A stretch of 18,266 nucleotides of DNA from an uncultured Collinsella sp. (GCA_900546455.1 URCS01000039.1:1-18266); one strand, 5' to 3'. Counted from the stretch's first letter, positions 1-8,452 are shown. Made by a program: numbers and translations. The notes: a model not told the origin generated them from the letters alone.

Positions 1-202
1 CAACTGCGGCAGCAAGAAGCCTGAGCCCAAGCCCGCGGGTGACAGCTGGACGTGCGCCTGCGGTGCCACCGCCACCGGCAAGTTCTGCCCCGAGTGCGGC
101 AGCCCCGCGCCTGCCCCGGCACCGGCCAAGTGGTTCTGCCCCAACTGCGGTAGCGAAAACGGCGGCAAGTTCTGCAGCAACTGCGGAACGCCCAGGCCCT
201 AG
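1..202 (+). CDS. C-terminal fragment of a multi-zinc-ribbon protein (5' end outside window)
   Basis: The reading frame starting at base 2 is open from the window edge to a TAG at 200-202 and gives 66 residues. It contains three Cys-rich pieces: an incomplete NCG knuckle at the edge, then two zinc ribbons of the form C-x-C-G...F-C-x-x-C-G and F-C-x-x-C-G...F-C-x-x-C-G, joined by Pro/Ala-rich linkers (the PAPAPAPA stretch). Tandem zinc ribbons at the extreme C-terminus are typical of SPFH/band-7 'virion core-like' proteins and of several membrane-associated actinobacterial proteins. The diagnostic N-terminal domain is not visible, so the family cannot be fixed. The composition (Cys pairs, normal GC-rich codons, clean stop) makes it a real gene. 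Confidence 0.8.
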   Translation, partial: NCGSKKPEPKPAGDSWTCACGATATGKFCPECGSPAPAPAPAKWFCPNCGSENGGKFCSNCGTPRP

Positions 203-221
203 CCCCTCTATCTGGTAATTG

Positions 222-243
222 GCGGGGGATCCGCCGCCCCCGC
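222..243 (+). terminator. GC hairpin after the zinc-ribbon gene, possible weak terminator
   Basis: GCGGGGG (222-228) pairs with CCCCCGC (237-243) around an 8-nt loop, 20 bp after the stop codon of the zinc-ribbon gene. There is no true U-tract (TCCTGCTTCT follows), so termination would be weak or partial. Confidence 0.35.
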
Positions 244-282
244 TCCTGCTTCTATGGGTTTCGTTCGATTAAGGAGGACACC

Positions 283-1125
283 ATGAAGACAACGTTCAAA
301 AAGTCCGTGCTCGCATTCCTGACATGCGTCCTGGCGCTCGCCTTTGCCCTGACGGGCTGCAGCGGCGGCGCCAAAGACCCCAAGGCCGACTTCGTCGGCA
401 GCTGGGAGCTCTCGGGTGGAACCGTGGATGGCGAAGAGCTGACCGATGAGTACTTGAAGATGCTCGATGATTGGGGTGTCCACTGCGTCCTGATTCTCGA
501 TGAGGACGGTACAGGCGCCCTCGACCTGTTCCTTGAGGTTGTCGACCTTAAATGGGAGGCAAAGGACGCCACCACCGTGACGATCACCGCCGAAGATGAG
601 TCGCACGACATGAAGCTCAAGGACGGCAAACTCATCCTCGAAGAGGATGACGGCAACCTCGTCTTTACCAAGTCCGACAAGGATCTGTCCGGTACGGTGA
701 AGAAGGATCGCGAGGCGGCCGAAAAGGAAGAGGAGATCGATGAGGCCGTCGAAGACGGCGACGTCCAGAAGATTGAAATCTCCCCCGCCGTCACCGTTGC
801 CGATGACGACCTGTGCACCATCACCATCACCGAGAAGTTCAAGGACGAGTGGGGCGACATCGGTTTTGTCGTCAACATCACCAACAAGAGCGACAAGGAC
901 CTGACCTTCTACGCTCCTTCCGGCAAGACCAACGTCAACGGCACCATGAAGGAACCCTGGTTCTCGGCTCACCTGATGCCCGGCACCAACGCCACCGAGG
1001 AATTCACGTTCTCGAGCGGCGAGCTTGACAGCCTTGACGACCTGGTCAACACGACCATCGGCATCGACGCCTACCTGACCGATTCCTACGAGGACGTCGC
1101 CTCCTACAGCGCAACCATCGCGTAA
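283..1125 (+). CDS. Secreted lipoprotein, two-domain, function unknown
   Basis: 280 aa. An AAGGAGG ribosome binding site at 271-277 sits 5 nt before the ATG and fixes the start. The N-terminus is a classic lipoprotein signal: positive MKTTFKK, a hydrophobic core, then lipobox LTGC with the lipidated Cys at residue 26, so the protein should be anchored outside the membrane. Residues about 34-135 form a small beta-rich domain beginning DFVGSWELSGG, which resembles lipocalin-like domains. An acidic, charged linker follows (about 138-156, AAEKEEEIDEAVEDGD). Residues about 157-280 look like an Ig-fold DUF4352/DUF5067-type domain (INVTNKSDKDLTFY-like pattern, VVNITNKSDKDLTF). No catalytic motif is visible. 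The neighbour on the left is co-directional; the gene on the right converges on it. Ligand unknown. Confidence 0.88.
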   Translation: MKTTFKKSVLAFLTCVLALAFALTGCSGGAKDPKADFVGSWELSGGTVDGEELTDEYLKMLDDWGVHCVLILDEDGTGALDLFLEVVDLKWEAKDATTVTITAEDESHDMKLKDGKLILEEDDGNLVFTKSDKDLSGTVKKDREAAEKEEEIDEAVEDGDVQKIEISPAVTVADDDLCTITITEKFKDEWGDIGFVVNITNKSDKDLTFYAPSGKTNVNGTMKEPWFSAHLMPGTNATEEFTFSSGELDSLDDLVNTTIGIDAYLTDSYEDVASYSATIA

Positions 1126-1173
1126 CGGCATGTAACATCAGCCGCGGATTGGCGGACACATCCGCGCACACCA

Positions 1174-1214
1174 GACGGGGCCGCAGGAGTTAATCCTGCG
1201 GCCCCGTCGCTTTT
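1174..1214 (+). terminator. Rho-independent terminator of the lipoprotein gene
   Basis: A 15-bp perfect stem: GACGGGGCCGCAGGA (1174-1188) pairs with TCCTGCGGCCCCGTC (1194-1208) around the loop GTTAA. CGC and then TTTT (1211-1214) follow. It lies between convergent genes. The + strand has the U-tract, so it mainly serves the lipoprotein gene. Confidence 0.9.
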
Positions 1215-1234
1215 ATGCCGATGCGTACCGAGCG

Positions 1235-1855
1235 TTAGCGCTCCATGTTGGGAACAATGCTGCCCTCCGTTACCGCGTGCACGGCCAGGCGCATGATGTT
1301 GTCGTAGCCGGTCTTGTTGAGAATCTCCGAGATGCGGCGCTTGATGGTGCCCTCGCTCATAAACAACTCGGCCGCGATCTCGCGACGGCTCTTGCCTTCG
1401 CAGGCAAGGCGCAAAATCGACAACTCAACGTCGTCGAGCGCCGCCGTGCCCGAAAAGATGCTTTCGGGCGGCTTGGGAAACGTGCAATAGCCCGCCAGCG
1501 TGGAGCGCATCACGGCAAAGAGCTCATCGATGCCGACGTTCTTGTACACAAAGCTGTCGACGCCTGCCTCGCGCGCCTGATCCACAAACGTAATCTCGGG
1601 CATGCCCGTCATGATAATGACGCGGCACTCGGGCAGCTGCTCCTTGATGCGCGCCGCCGCCACGATGCCGTTGGAATCGTGCTCGGTGCGCACGTCCATC
1701 AAAATCATGTCCGGATGCTCCTTGAGCGCGACGTCCAAGGCATCTGAGGCATCGGCGATGGCGGCAACAACGGTCATGTCGGGCTGGTCGCCAACGGAGC
1801 GCGCGAGGCTCTCGCGCAAGATGGCTTGGTCTTCGACGATAAGGATACGAATCAT
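1235..1855 (-). CDS. NarL/FixJ-type (LuxR-HTH) response regulator
   Basis: 206 aa from the ATG at 1855-1853, preceded by AAAGGAGA at good spacing; the longer in-frame extension upstream runs through the kinase end and is not used. Residues 1-120 form a REC domain: acidic pocket E8/D9, phosphoacceptor D54 in ILMDVRT, conserved T83 (MTG) and K105 (FVYKN). Residues about 140-200 are a LuxR-type helix-turn-helix (DDVELSILRLACEGKSRREIA, then MSEGTIKRRISEIL). It should be phosphorylated on D54 by the adjacent histidine kinase and then bind DNA; targets are not visible here. It is the last gene of a three-gene operon. Its ATG overlaps, as ATGA, the stop codon of the out-of-frame original end of the kinase, so translation was probably coupled in the ancestor. 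Confidence 0.95.
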   Translation of the reverse strand: MIRILIVEDQAILRESLARSVGDQPDMTVVAAIADASDALDVALKEHPDMILMDVRTEHDSNGIVAAARIKEQLPECRVIIMTGMPEITFVDQAREAGVDSFVYKNVGIDELFAVMRSTLAGYCTFPKPPESIFSGTAALDDVELSILRLACEGKSRREIAAELFMSEGTIKRRISEILNKTGYDNIMRLAVHAVTEGSIVPNMER

Positions 1856-1946
1856 GAGCTTCTCCTTTGGACCGTTGCGTTGGAGTTCAGCGGAATGGAT
1901 ACCGTAAGCGTAAAGGGCGGGGCGGCATGGACCTCCAGGCTGCCCC
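1852..1946 (-). other. Out-of-frame original C-terminus of the histidine kinase
   Basis: In the frame shifted relative to the kinase ORF, this stretch reads SLEVHAAPPFTLTVSIPLNS and a short tail, then TGA at 1854-1852. That is the canonical last beta-strand of an HATPase_c domain (pattern G-x-L-x-V...P-x-F-T-x-x-V-x-I-P-L). The kinase frame instead reads AAWRSMPPRPLRLRYPFR and stops at 1887. The switch point is at or beside the run CCCC at 1943-1946 (GGGG on the coding strand). The TGA overlaps the ATG of the response regulator. Confidence 0.8.
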
Positions 1947-3350
1947 GCCCAGATTTTGCGCGACATGCCTCATACCTGGAAAACCCGTTCCCTCGCGATA
2001 CGATACGGGGGCAGGCGCGCCGTCGTTTGAGACCGTCATGTGTGCAATGGCGCCGCCATCCGACCCCTCCCGCCACAGGCGCACCTGGACTTGGTGGGCC
2101 TGCGCATGCTTGGTGGCATTGGTCGATGCCTCGCGGATAATCTGCAAAAAGGCGGCAGCGACGTGAGCATCGTCCGGAAGCGATCCATCTACATCGATCT
2201 GAACGCTCACCAGGCCAAAGGCATGAACGATATCGCCCAGTTGCTCCGCAGGCTCGCTAGCGCCACCGCTACGCAGGTCGGCGGCAATCGAGCGCAGCAG
2301 CGGGTCAATCTGCTCGAGCGACTCGTCATCCAGACGCCCCTCTTCCAGATATCGATGAAGGATGGACAGGCGCTGGCCGATCACATCGTGCACGCGGGCA
2401 CGCATGCGCAGGTAGGCCGCATTGTCGGCAACCTTTTTGACTTCTTCGACCTGGGCCTGGAGCTCTTGACCCGCAAGCTCAAGCAGGTGATTGGCCTGCG
2501 CCAGACGGTCGTGGGCATGCGCGTACTCCGTCACGTCCAAGCCAATAATGCGCTCAAAGGGACGGCCCGAAACCATAACCTCATCACATGCGAACAGACG
2601 AATCTCGGAGGAGGAAACCTCGACCACCGCACGCGACTCCCCAAAGCGGTCCAGGTCGATTCGAACGCGATTTTTGCTGCTCTCGGGCATCTGCGCACTG
2701 AGTTTTCGAAGGCCGTTCCACGTATCGCTCATGTCGTGCAGGTCGGTGGGCATGTGAAGCTCCACGAGGTTCCTGCGCATGCAGCGGTTCATGAGCAACG
2801 GGCGGCCTTTCGAATCCAGATACAGAATGCCGACGGGGATCACGTTAATGGTCTCGATTGTCGAAAACGCCGTGATGTCCTCCTGGCGGTTGCGCACGTC
2901 CATCAAAAGCGCCGCGATGGAGCGGAACAGGAAGAACGCGCCCTCCGCGATAAGGACTGCAGGCCATGTCGAGCCCATGACGCAGACGGCAGGCGGCGTC
3001 GCGGCGGCAACGAGCAGCAGCTCGACCAACATGACGGGGCGACGATAGTGCACCATAAGCACCACGCCATAGATAACAATTGCAGCGTTGATCCACAGCA
3101 GCGCACCCGCCGCCTTGGCGACGACGTAGAGCGGCGCCACCAGATATGAGCCGCTCGATGCGAACAAGATAAGCGCCGAGATAATCAGGTGAAGCACCAG
3201 GCTCGCCTCGTAGGCACAGATCACCTTGCGGTTGTAAGACGAACGACGCGATGCTATCAGCGGAAGGTGGATGGTCTGTAAGCACGCCACCAGGGCAAAG
3301 AGCACATCGAGCGCAACGATCTGGGGAAGGATAAGCGGCATCTGCATCAT
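1887..3350 (-). CDS. Sensor histidine kinase, HisKA_3 family, C-terminus altered by frameshift
   Basis: 487 aa if started at the ATG at 3350, which shares its A with the TGA of the upstream gene (TGATG, translational coupling); a GTG at 3353 is the alternative. Residues 10-150 hold about five hydrophobic membrane segments. Residues about 160-275 look PAS-like (VGILYLDSKGRPLLMN and GLDVTEY at the end), followed by a coiled coil (280-310). The DHp domain has RARVHDVIGQRLS with phosphoacceptor H321. The HATPase has the N-box REASTNATKHA with N411, then SNDG (441-444) and EGTGFPGM (453-460). It should autophosphorylate and pass phosphate to D54 of the downstream regulator. The reading frame departs from the family after N-L-G-G (about residue 469), replacing the last strand and ending 31 bp short of the regulator. 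Catalytic boxes lie before the shift, so activity may survive. Confidence 0.88.
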   Translation of the reverse strand: MMQMPLILPQIVALDVLFALVACLQTIHLPLIASRRSSYNRKVICAYEASLVLHLIISALILFASSGSYLVAPLYVVAKAAGALLWINAAIVIYGVVLMVHYRRPVMLVELLLVAAATPPAVCVMGSTWPAVLIAEGAFFLFRSIAALLMDVRNRQEDITAFSTIETINVIPVGILYLDSKGRPLLMNRCMRRNLVELHMPTDLHDMSDTWNGLRKLSAQMPESSKNRVRIDLDRFGESRAVVEVSSSEIRLFACDEVMVSGRPFERIIGLDVTEYAHAHDRLAQANHLLELAGQELQAQVEEVKKVADNAAYLRMRARVHDVIGQRLSILHRYLEEGRLDDESLEQIDPLLRSIAADLRSGGASEPAEQLGDIVHAFGLVSVQIDVDGSLPDDAHVAAAFLQIIREASTNATKHAQAHQVQVRLWREGSDGGAIAHMTVSNDGAPAPVSYREGTGFPGMRHVAQNLGGAAWRSMPPRPLRLRYPFR

Positions 3351-5233
3351 CACTCACCCGCCCGCGGCATCAGCACGATCATACGCAGCTGACCGGCCTC
3401 GCCCTCAAGACGATACGCCACGTTACGCCCCTGCAGTGCAACCTCGAGCTCGTGCGCGGCGGGCGTCTGCGACAAGTCTTCCTCGTCGTTGGAAAAGAGT
3501 GTGGCACGCAGCTCCACGCTGCACGAATCGTGTTCGCTCAGATGGTACATGAGTGCCGGATGATCGGTGGTGTAGGCGAAAAACGCAAAGTCATACACGC
3601 AGTCGTACAGCGCGCTTACCGTACTGGCATGCATCGGACGCTGTATGGCGATGATCGAAGCGCAGTCGACATCGATGGTGCGCAAGTCACTTGCCAGCTC
3701 GTTGGCAATGAGTTGGATGCGATCGCGGTCAAATCCGCTTTCCCCATGCTGCGCCAACGTGAGCGAGCCCTTGCGTTTGCAATAGGCGACGAGCATCTTG
3801 GCACATTGCAGCATGCGATAGCGCTCGTGCGAGGATGCCTCATCGGTTAACGGCGGCAGCGAGCTCAGCAGCCCATACATCTCATCGAGCGCGCGGGCAA
3901 GCGCCTGGTCAACATCTTTGATCAGCAAGGCCTCGGCCTCCTGGTCGGCAAGATGCGTCTTAAGATCGTAGTCGGCCGTAAGCAGTTCGTTTTGGCGCTG
4001 CAATTCCATGCGCCGGTACGCCAGCTCGCGATTGAGCTCGTTGAGCTCCGATACGTCTTGGGCGAGCAATGCCGATCCGCCCAGCAGTGGAAAGGCGCGG
4101 TACATCACATCGGGATCGGACGCCACGGTAAAGGCGTGGGAATGCCCGTGCTCCTGAATGCGCAGCTCTTCACGCACGCCTGCCGGAATCGACTTTGATA
4201 CCGGCGTGGCATAGACTTCCTGCAGGTCGCGCGTTATAACCTTCAGATCGAGCGGCAGGGTGTCGAAAATGTTGGCAATACCGTGGTACGACGGTATAAC
4301 GCCGCAATCGAGGCAAATCTCGAGCGTCACCACGCACAGCACGCAGTAGACGAGCGAAAAGTTGAGCTTCCATGCCCAAGGCACGCGCAGGGCGTACGAA
4401 ATGGCAAAGAACGCGCCGCCCAGCAGCACGAGTGCCGCCGTGCTCGAAAAACGTTGGATACGGAAGGACGAGGAGCGCCCCACCAAAATGAAAAAGGCCA
4501 CGAAGTTAAAGGCCGTCCATATCAGAACGGCAAAATAACCCCAGCCGTACGTGTAGTCGTTGCTCCAGGTGTCGCTTGTGCGGTCAAAGTGGAATACCTG
4601 CCGGTGGAAATCGTTGGTGAGCACAAACCCAATGAGCAGGATGGCCGCGATCCACAGGGCCGTGCGGTAGCGGCGACCCGCACGATGATGCTCCAACCCC
4701 GCAAGGCGCAGGCCGCACAGCTGGTAGAGGAGCGGAATGAGCGTCATGGGCACATAGTACAGGTACCACAGCACGGTGGCATAGAACGGCGTGAACGACT
4801 TGTACTTGAGGATGACCTCGATCATCCACAAGGCGCTGATGGTGGCAACGGCAACGAGGCGCCGGCGCAGGATGTAATCAAGACAGCGCAGGTAAACCAG
4901 CACGCCCCAGATTGAGAACGCGACGGCAGCGACAAGCAGCGGAATCGAGCTCGAATGGATAAGCCCGTCCACGACCTCTTTGGACACCTCGCTATAGATG
5001 GGCACGGTGTTGGAGAGCTTGGGATCGGAAGCGAATAACGTCGGCAAGACCGCCAAAAACAGAAGAAATAGTGCGGTTATGACGCCGGCAATGACGAAGG
5101 CGCGACGACGGTACACCAGGTGCGTTATGCCAACGAGGAATCGCGGCATGGCGAAGAGCCTGCCGCCCCTGGGATCCGCTACCGGCGCGGATCGGGCGGC
5201 CGCATGGCCGATATGTCGCTCGCGGGTACCCAT
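3350..5233 (-). CDS. 7TM-type membrane sensor with degenerate histidine-kinase module (pseudokinase)
   Basis: 627 aa from the ATG at 5233; the ATG at 5149 (MPRFLV) is a possible alternative with a weak GGCAGG site. A TTG at 5320 is excluded because it lies in the terminator of the next gene. About eight hydrophobic helices span 46-63, 97-115, 125-142, 153-171, 192-205, 233-252, 265-283 and 292-309, with LTNDFHRQ near 205-211. This resembles the His_kinase_N 7TM sensor family. A PAS-like segment (about 316-395) and a coiled coil (395-435) follow. The DHp-like motif reads ARALDEMYGLL where active kinases have R-x-H-D-E-x-G: Leu449 stands in the phospho-His position. The HATPase-like remainder has no N-box Asn and no glycine boxes, though it ends with a plausible last strand (RMIVLMPRA). 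Likely a ligand-sensing partner of the adjacent active kinase. Confidence 0.8.
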   Translation of the reverse strand: MGTRERHIGHAAARSAPVADPRGGRLFAMPRFLVGITHLVYRRRAFVIAGVITALFLLFLAVLPTLFASDPKLSNTVPIYSEVSKEVVDGLIHSSSIPLLVAAVAFSIWGVLVYLRCLDYILRRRLVAVATISALWMIEVILKYKSFTPFYATVLWYLYYVPMTLIPLLYQLCGLRLAGLEHHRAGRRYRTALWIAAILLIGFVLTNDFHRQVFHFDRTSDTWSNDYTYGWGYFAVLIWTAFNFVAFFILVGRSSSFRIQRFSSTAALVLLGGAFFAISYALRVPWAWKLNFSLVYCVLCVVTLEICLDCGVIPSYHGIANIFDTLPLDLKVITRDLQEVYATPVSKSIPAGVREELRIQEHGHSHAFTVASDPDVMYRAFPLLGGSALLAQDVSELNELNRELAYRRMELQRQNELLTADYDLKTHLADQEAEALLIKDVDQALARALDEMYGLLSSLPPLTDEASSHERYRMLQCAKMLVAYCKRKGSLTLAQHGESGFDRDRIQLIANELASDLRTIDVDCASIIAIQRPMHASTVSALYDCVYDFAFFAYTTDHPALMYHLSEHDSCSVELRATLFSNDEEDLSQTPAAHELEVALQGRNVAYRLEGEAGQLRMIVLMPRAGE

Positions 5234-5242
5234 AGTGCTTTT

Positions 5243-5248
5243 AGTGTA
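5243..5248 (-). promoter_or_regulatory. Candidate -10 box of the signalling operon (near-leaderless)
   Basis: TACACT reads on the - strand 9 nt before the ATG at 5233, so transcription would begin within a few nucleotides of the start codon. No good ribosome binding site precedes that ATG, which fits a leaderless mRNA, common in actinobacteria. The -35 region (CGTTTT) is poor. Confidence 0.4.
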
Positions 5249-5300
5249 CCGACAGGCGGGCTCAAAAAACGGGCCGCATGTCCCAAAATCCGCGGACGGC

Positions 5301-5335
5301 AAAACGCCCGGCAAGCACAAACTGCTCGCCGGGCG
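5301..5335 (-). terminator. Rho-independent terminator of the 6-phospho-beta-glucosidase gene
   Basis: CGCCCGGC-A-AGCA (5305-5317) pairs with TGCT-C-GCCGGGCG (5323-5335), one A/C mismatch, 5-nt loop. On the - strand it is followed by TTTT (5304-5301). It lies 41 bp after the bglA stop and before the signalling operon. Confidence 0.85.
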
Positions 5336-5376
5336 CTTTGACTAGGAAGCTATGCAGTTGGGGGGGCTCGGTGCCC

Positions 5377-6819
<1,443 letters not shown>

Positions 6820-6849
6820 TCACACGCTGTTTGTCATAGGCTCAGTATC

Positions 6850-6878
6850 TCTATAAACGGCACGTCGCTCAACGGCAA
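6850..6878 (-). promoter_or_regulatory. Sigma-70-type promoter of bglA
   Basis: On the - strand TTGCCG (6878-6873) and TATAGA (6855-6850) are separated by exactly 17 bp. The expected start of transcription is near 6843, giving a leader of about 36 nt with the GAAAGGATC site. No obvious antiterminator (RAT-like) hairpin fits in so short a leader. Confidence 0.65.
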
Positions 6879-6990
6879 CGGCGCAGGTCGACACTTCTTT
6901 TCGCTCCCGCATATCGGCAGACGGTGCGCTCCTGACACTTTTTGATACCTCGCGTGCACGAAAAAGCACCCGCCCACACGCCGCGAACGT

Positions 6991-7111
6991 CAAGTGAGTA
7001 GACTTTTTGGCAAAACTCAACCAGACCCGCCTTTGACGCCATCAAAACCGCAGGTAGCTTACCTGGCATGTTCCGGCGTGGTCAGACTAAGCCAAAAAGT
7101 CTACTCACTTG
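6991..7111. repeat. Perfect 21-bp inverted repeat pair enclosing 79 bp
   Basis: The left arm 6991-7011 (begins CAAGTGAGTAGAC) and the right arm 7091-7111 (ends GTCTACTCACTTG) are exact reverse complements over 21 bp. The 79-bp interior contains a promoter-like pair and a small hairpin (CAGGTA 7051-7056 / TACCTG 7060-7065). There is no ORF and no obvious target-site duplication outside the arms. It could be a MITE-like repeat, a cruciform-forming repeat or an invertible segment. Confidence 0.85.
7033..7060 (+). promoter_or_regulatory. Candidate promoter inside the inverted-repeat segment
   Basis: TTGACG (7033-7038), 16 bp, TAGCTT (7055-7060), pointing towards the ATPase gene. The match is fair for -35 and moderate for -10. 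Transcription would have to pass the right repeat arm and a hairpin before reaching the gene at 7215. Confidence 0.35.
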
Positions 7112-7147
7112 CAAAAAAGGGCGCCTCCACAACAGCGAAGGCGCCCT
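7112..7147 (-). terminator. Leftward rho-independent terminator with no cognate gene
   Basis: AGGGCGCCT (7118-7126) pairs with AGGCGCCCT (7139-7147) around a 12-nt loop. On the - strand the stem is followed by an uninterrupted T6 (7117-7112). On the + strand the sequence after it is CGGGTGG, so it cannot work in that direction. No - strand gene lies to its right before 8518; the + strand ATPase gene does. Confidence 0.7.
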
Positions 7148-7162
7148 CGGGTGGCAGACCAT

Positions 7163-7210
7163 TTGACTGAATAGGAAAGAAAGGGAAAAATAGGAAAGAA
7201 AGGAAAGGGG
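7163..7210 (+). promoter_or_regulatory. Purine-rich leader with 14-bp direct repeat and possible -35 box, ahead of the ATPase gene
   Basis: ATAGGAAAGAAAGG occurs at 7171-7184 and again at 7190-7203. The strand is almost pure A/G from 7171 to 7211 and ends with the ribosome binding site AAAGGGG (7204-7210). TTGACT at 7163-7168 is a good -35, but only AAAAAT/AAAATA lies at the -10 distance, so the promoter call is weak. Confidence 0.35.
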
Positions 7211-7214
7211 ACTT

Positions 7215-8321
7215 ATGACTGAAACCATCTTCTCCCCCTCATTTGGAAATCGCCCATCCTATCTCGTCGGGCGCGAAACTGTAATTTCGACATTCATATC
7301 CGGCCTTGAGCAGGAACCGGGCAATCGCGACCGAGCCATGCTCATGCTTGGACAGCGAGGCAGCGGCAAGACGGTTCTTCTGTGGGAACTTGCCGACCGC
7401 GCACGCAAGCTCGGCTTTGTTGTCGCCACGCCTACCGTAGCCTCCGAGGATATGCTCGAGCGCATTGTCGAGAAAATCCAAGAAGCAGGCAAGCCTTACG
7501 TCAACAAACGCTGCCTTCCCAAACTCGCGAGTGGCAGCCTAAGTGTTTTCGGCCTCTCGGCAGGCCTCGAGTTCACACGAGACGTACAGGAGACCAAGAG
7601 CTTTCAGTTCAAGCTCACGCAGCTCGCGCGCAAACTGACCGAGCAGGGGCACGGCATCCTCATCCTCATCGACGAGCTCCAAGCAAATTCACCCGAGATC
7701 AGACAGCTCGTCACCGCCTATCAAGAGCTGGTCGGCGAACGACTCAACGTCGCGCTCGTCATGGCGGGCCTTCCGGGAGCCGTCTGCGCAACACTCAATG
7801 ACCGCATGCTGACATTTCTCAACCGCGCTCGAAAGGTCACGCTCGAACCGCTTTCAGTCGGAGATGTCGATACCTATTACCAGCGGGCTTTCGATGAGCT
7901 CGGCCTTGATATTCCAAACGATCTTCGCCTCCGTGCCGCTCGCGCAACCCAAGGCTCGCCCTATATGCTACAACTCATCGGCTATAACATCGCCAATCGC
8001 TGCAGGACAGGCGAACGTGCGACGCAAGGGTTAATCGACGGAGCCATCGAAGCGTCGAAAGTCGATTTCGAAAACGATGTTTGCGAAACGACGCTCGCCG
8101 CGCTGTCAGACCAAGACGTCGCGTTTCTCTCCGCAATGACTGATGACGAAGACGCTGTGTCTCGCATTTCTGATGTTGCGAAGCGCATGTCAGTCACACC
8201 CGACTATGCGCAAAAGTATCGCCGGCGCCTCATCGACGCCGGCGTTATCGAGCAGGCCCGCCGCGGCTACGTGCGCTTCGCCGTCCCCTATATGGCTGAC
8301 CACCTGCGCAGCAAGCTCTAG
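7215..8321 (+). CDS. Stand-alone AAA+/STAND-like ATPase with C-terminal winged helix
   Basis: 368 aa. AAAGGGG 4-5 nt upstream supports the ATG. It begins with the ORC/Cdc6- and archaeal-ATPase-like pattern FGNRPSYLVGRE. Walker A is GQRGSGKT (46-53) and Walker B is ILILIDEL with D153/E154. A sensor-like LVMAGLPG follows (181-188), with a possible Arg in LNRARKVTLEPL (202-213). The lid region contains ATQGSPYMLQLIGYNI, as in AAA_16/STAND ATPases. Residues about 290-362 form a winged helix (ISDVAKRMSVTPDYAQKYRRRLIDAGVIEQ), suggesting nucleic-acid or partner binding. There is no signal peptide or membrane segment. Partner genes such as a nuclease or transposase subunit are absent, so the role (regulator, defence component or orphan of a mobile element) cannot be set. 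It is the only + strand gene in this stretch and is flanked by repeats on both sides. Confidence 0.9.
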   Translation: MTETIFSPSFGNRPSYLVGRETVISTFISGLEQEPGNRDRAMLMLGQRGSGKTVLLWELADRARKLGFVVATPTVASEDMLERIVEKIQEAGKPYVNKRCLPKLASGSLSVFGLSAGLEFTRDVQETKSFQFKLTQLARKLTEQGHGILILIDELQANSPEIRQLVTAYQELVGERLNVALVMAGLPGAVCATLNDRMLTFLNRARKVTLEPLSVGDVDTYYQRAFDELGLDIPNDLRLRAARATQGSPYMLQLIGYNIANRCRTGERATQGLIDGAIEASKVDFENDVCETTLAALSDQDVAFLSAMTDDEDAVSRISDVAKRMSVTPDYAQKYRRRLIDAGVIEQARRGYVRFAVPYMADHLRSKL

Positions 8322-8328
8322 GCAACCC

Positions 8329-8360
8329 ACCACAAAGGGGATAGGCACCTTTGTGGTTGC
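8329..8360. repeat. Hairpin-forming repeat just after the ATPase stop codon
   Basis: CCACAAAGG (8330-8338) pairs with CCTTTGTGG (8348-8356) around GGATAGGCA, and the arms extend outward as GCAAC (8322-8326) and TTGC (8357-8360) with a bulge. No U-tract follows. The sequence resembles a CACAAAGG-type palindromic repeat I recall from Coriobacteriia genomes. It may act as a weak terminator or mRNA end. Confidence 0.55.
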
Positions 8361-8373
8361 TGGGGCCGGTTTG

Positions 8374-8428
8374 TCTCGATCTGTAACAGTTAGGCCGTCA
8401 AAACCGGGCCTGGTGTTACAGATTGAGA
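8374..8428. repeat. Palindromic repeat unit A (TCTCGATCTGTAACA inverted pair)
   Basis: TCTCGATCTGTAACA (8374-8388) faces TGTTACAGATTGAGA (8414-8428), with one mismatch in 15 that would be G:U in RNA and 25 nt between. The same arm occurs twice more in unit B, so four copies of one 15-mer lie within 140 bp between two converging genes. Confidence 0.8.
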
Positions 8429-8452
8429 TTGTTCGGGCGGCCCCCGCGGTTT

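Noticed and set aside
813..1028. ORF starting with five histidines on the + strand
   Set aside because: It lies inside the lipoprotein gene in another frame; the His run is just the shifted reading of repeated ATCACC/ACCATC codons.
5234..5320. TTG-initiated N-terminal extension of the membrane pseudokinase
   Set aside because: It would translate the terminator hairpin of the phospho-glucosidase gene and the candidate -10 box; the extension has no signal or helix.
6820..7069. Small - strand proteins of 66 residues upstream of bglA
   Set aside because: They run through the bglA promoter and one arm of the inverted repeat and have no ribosome binding site or recognisable sequence.
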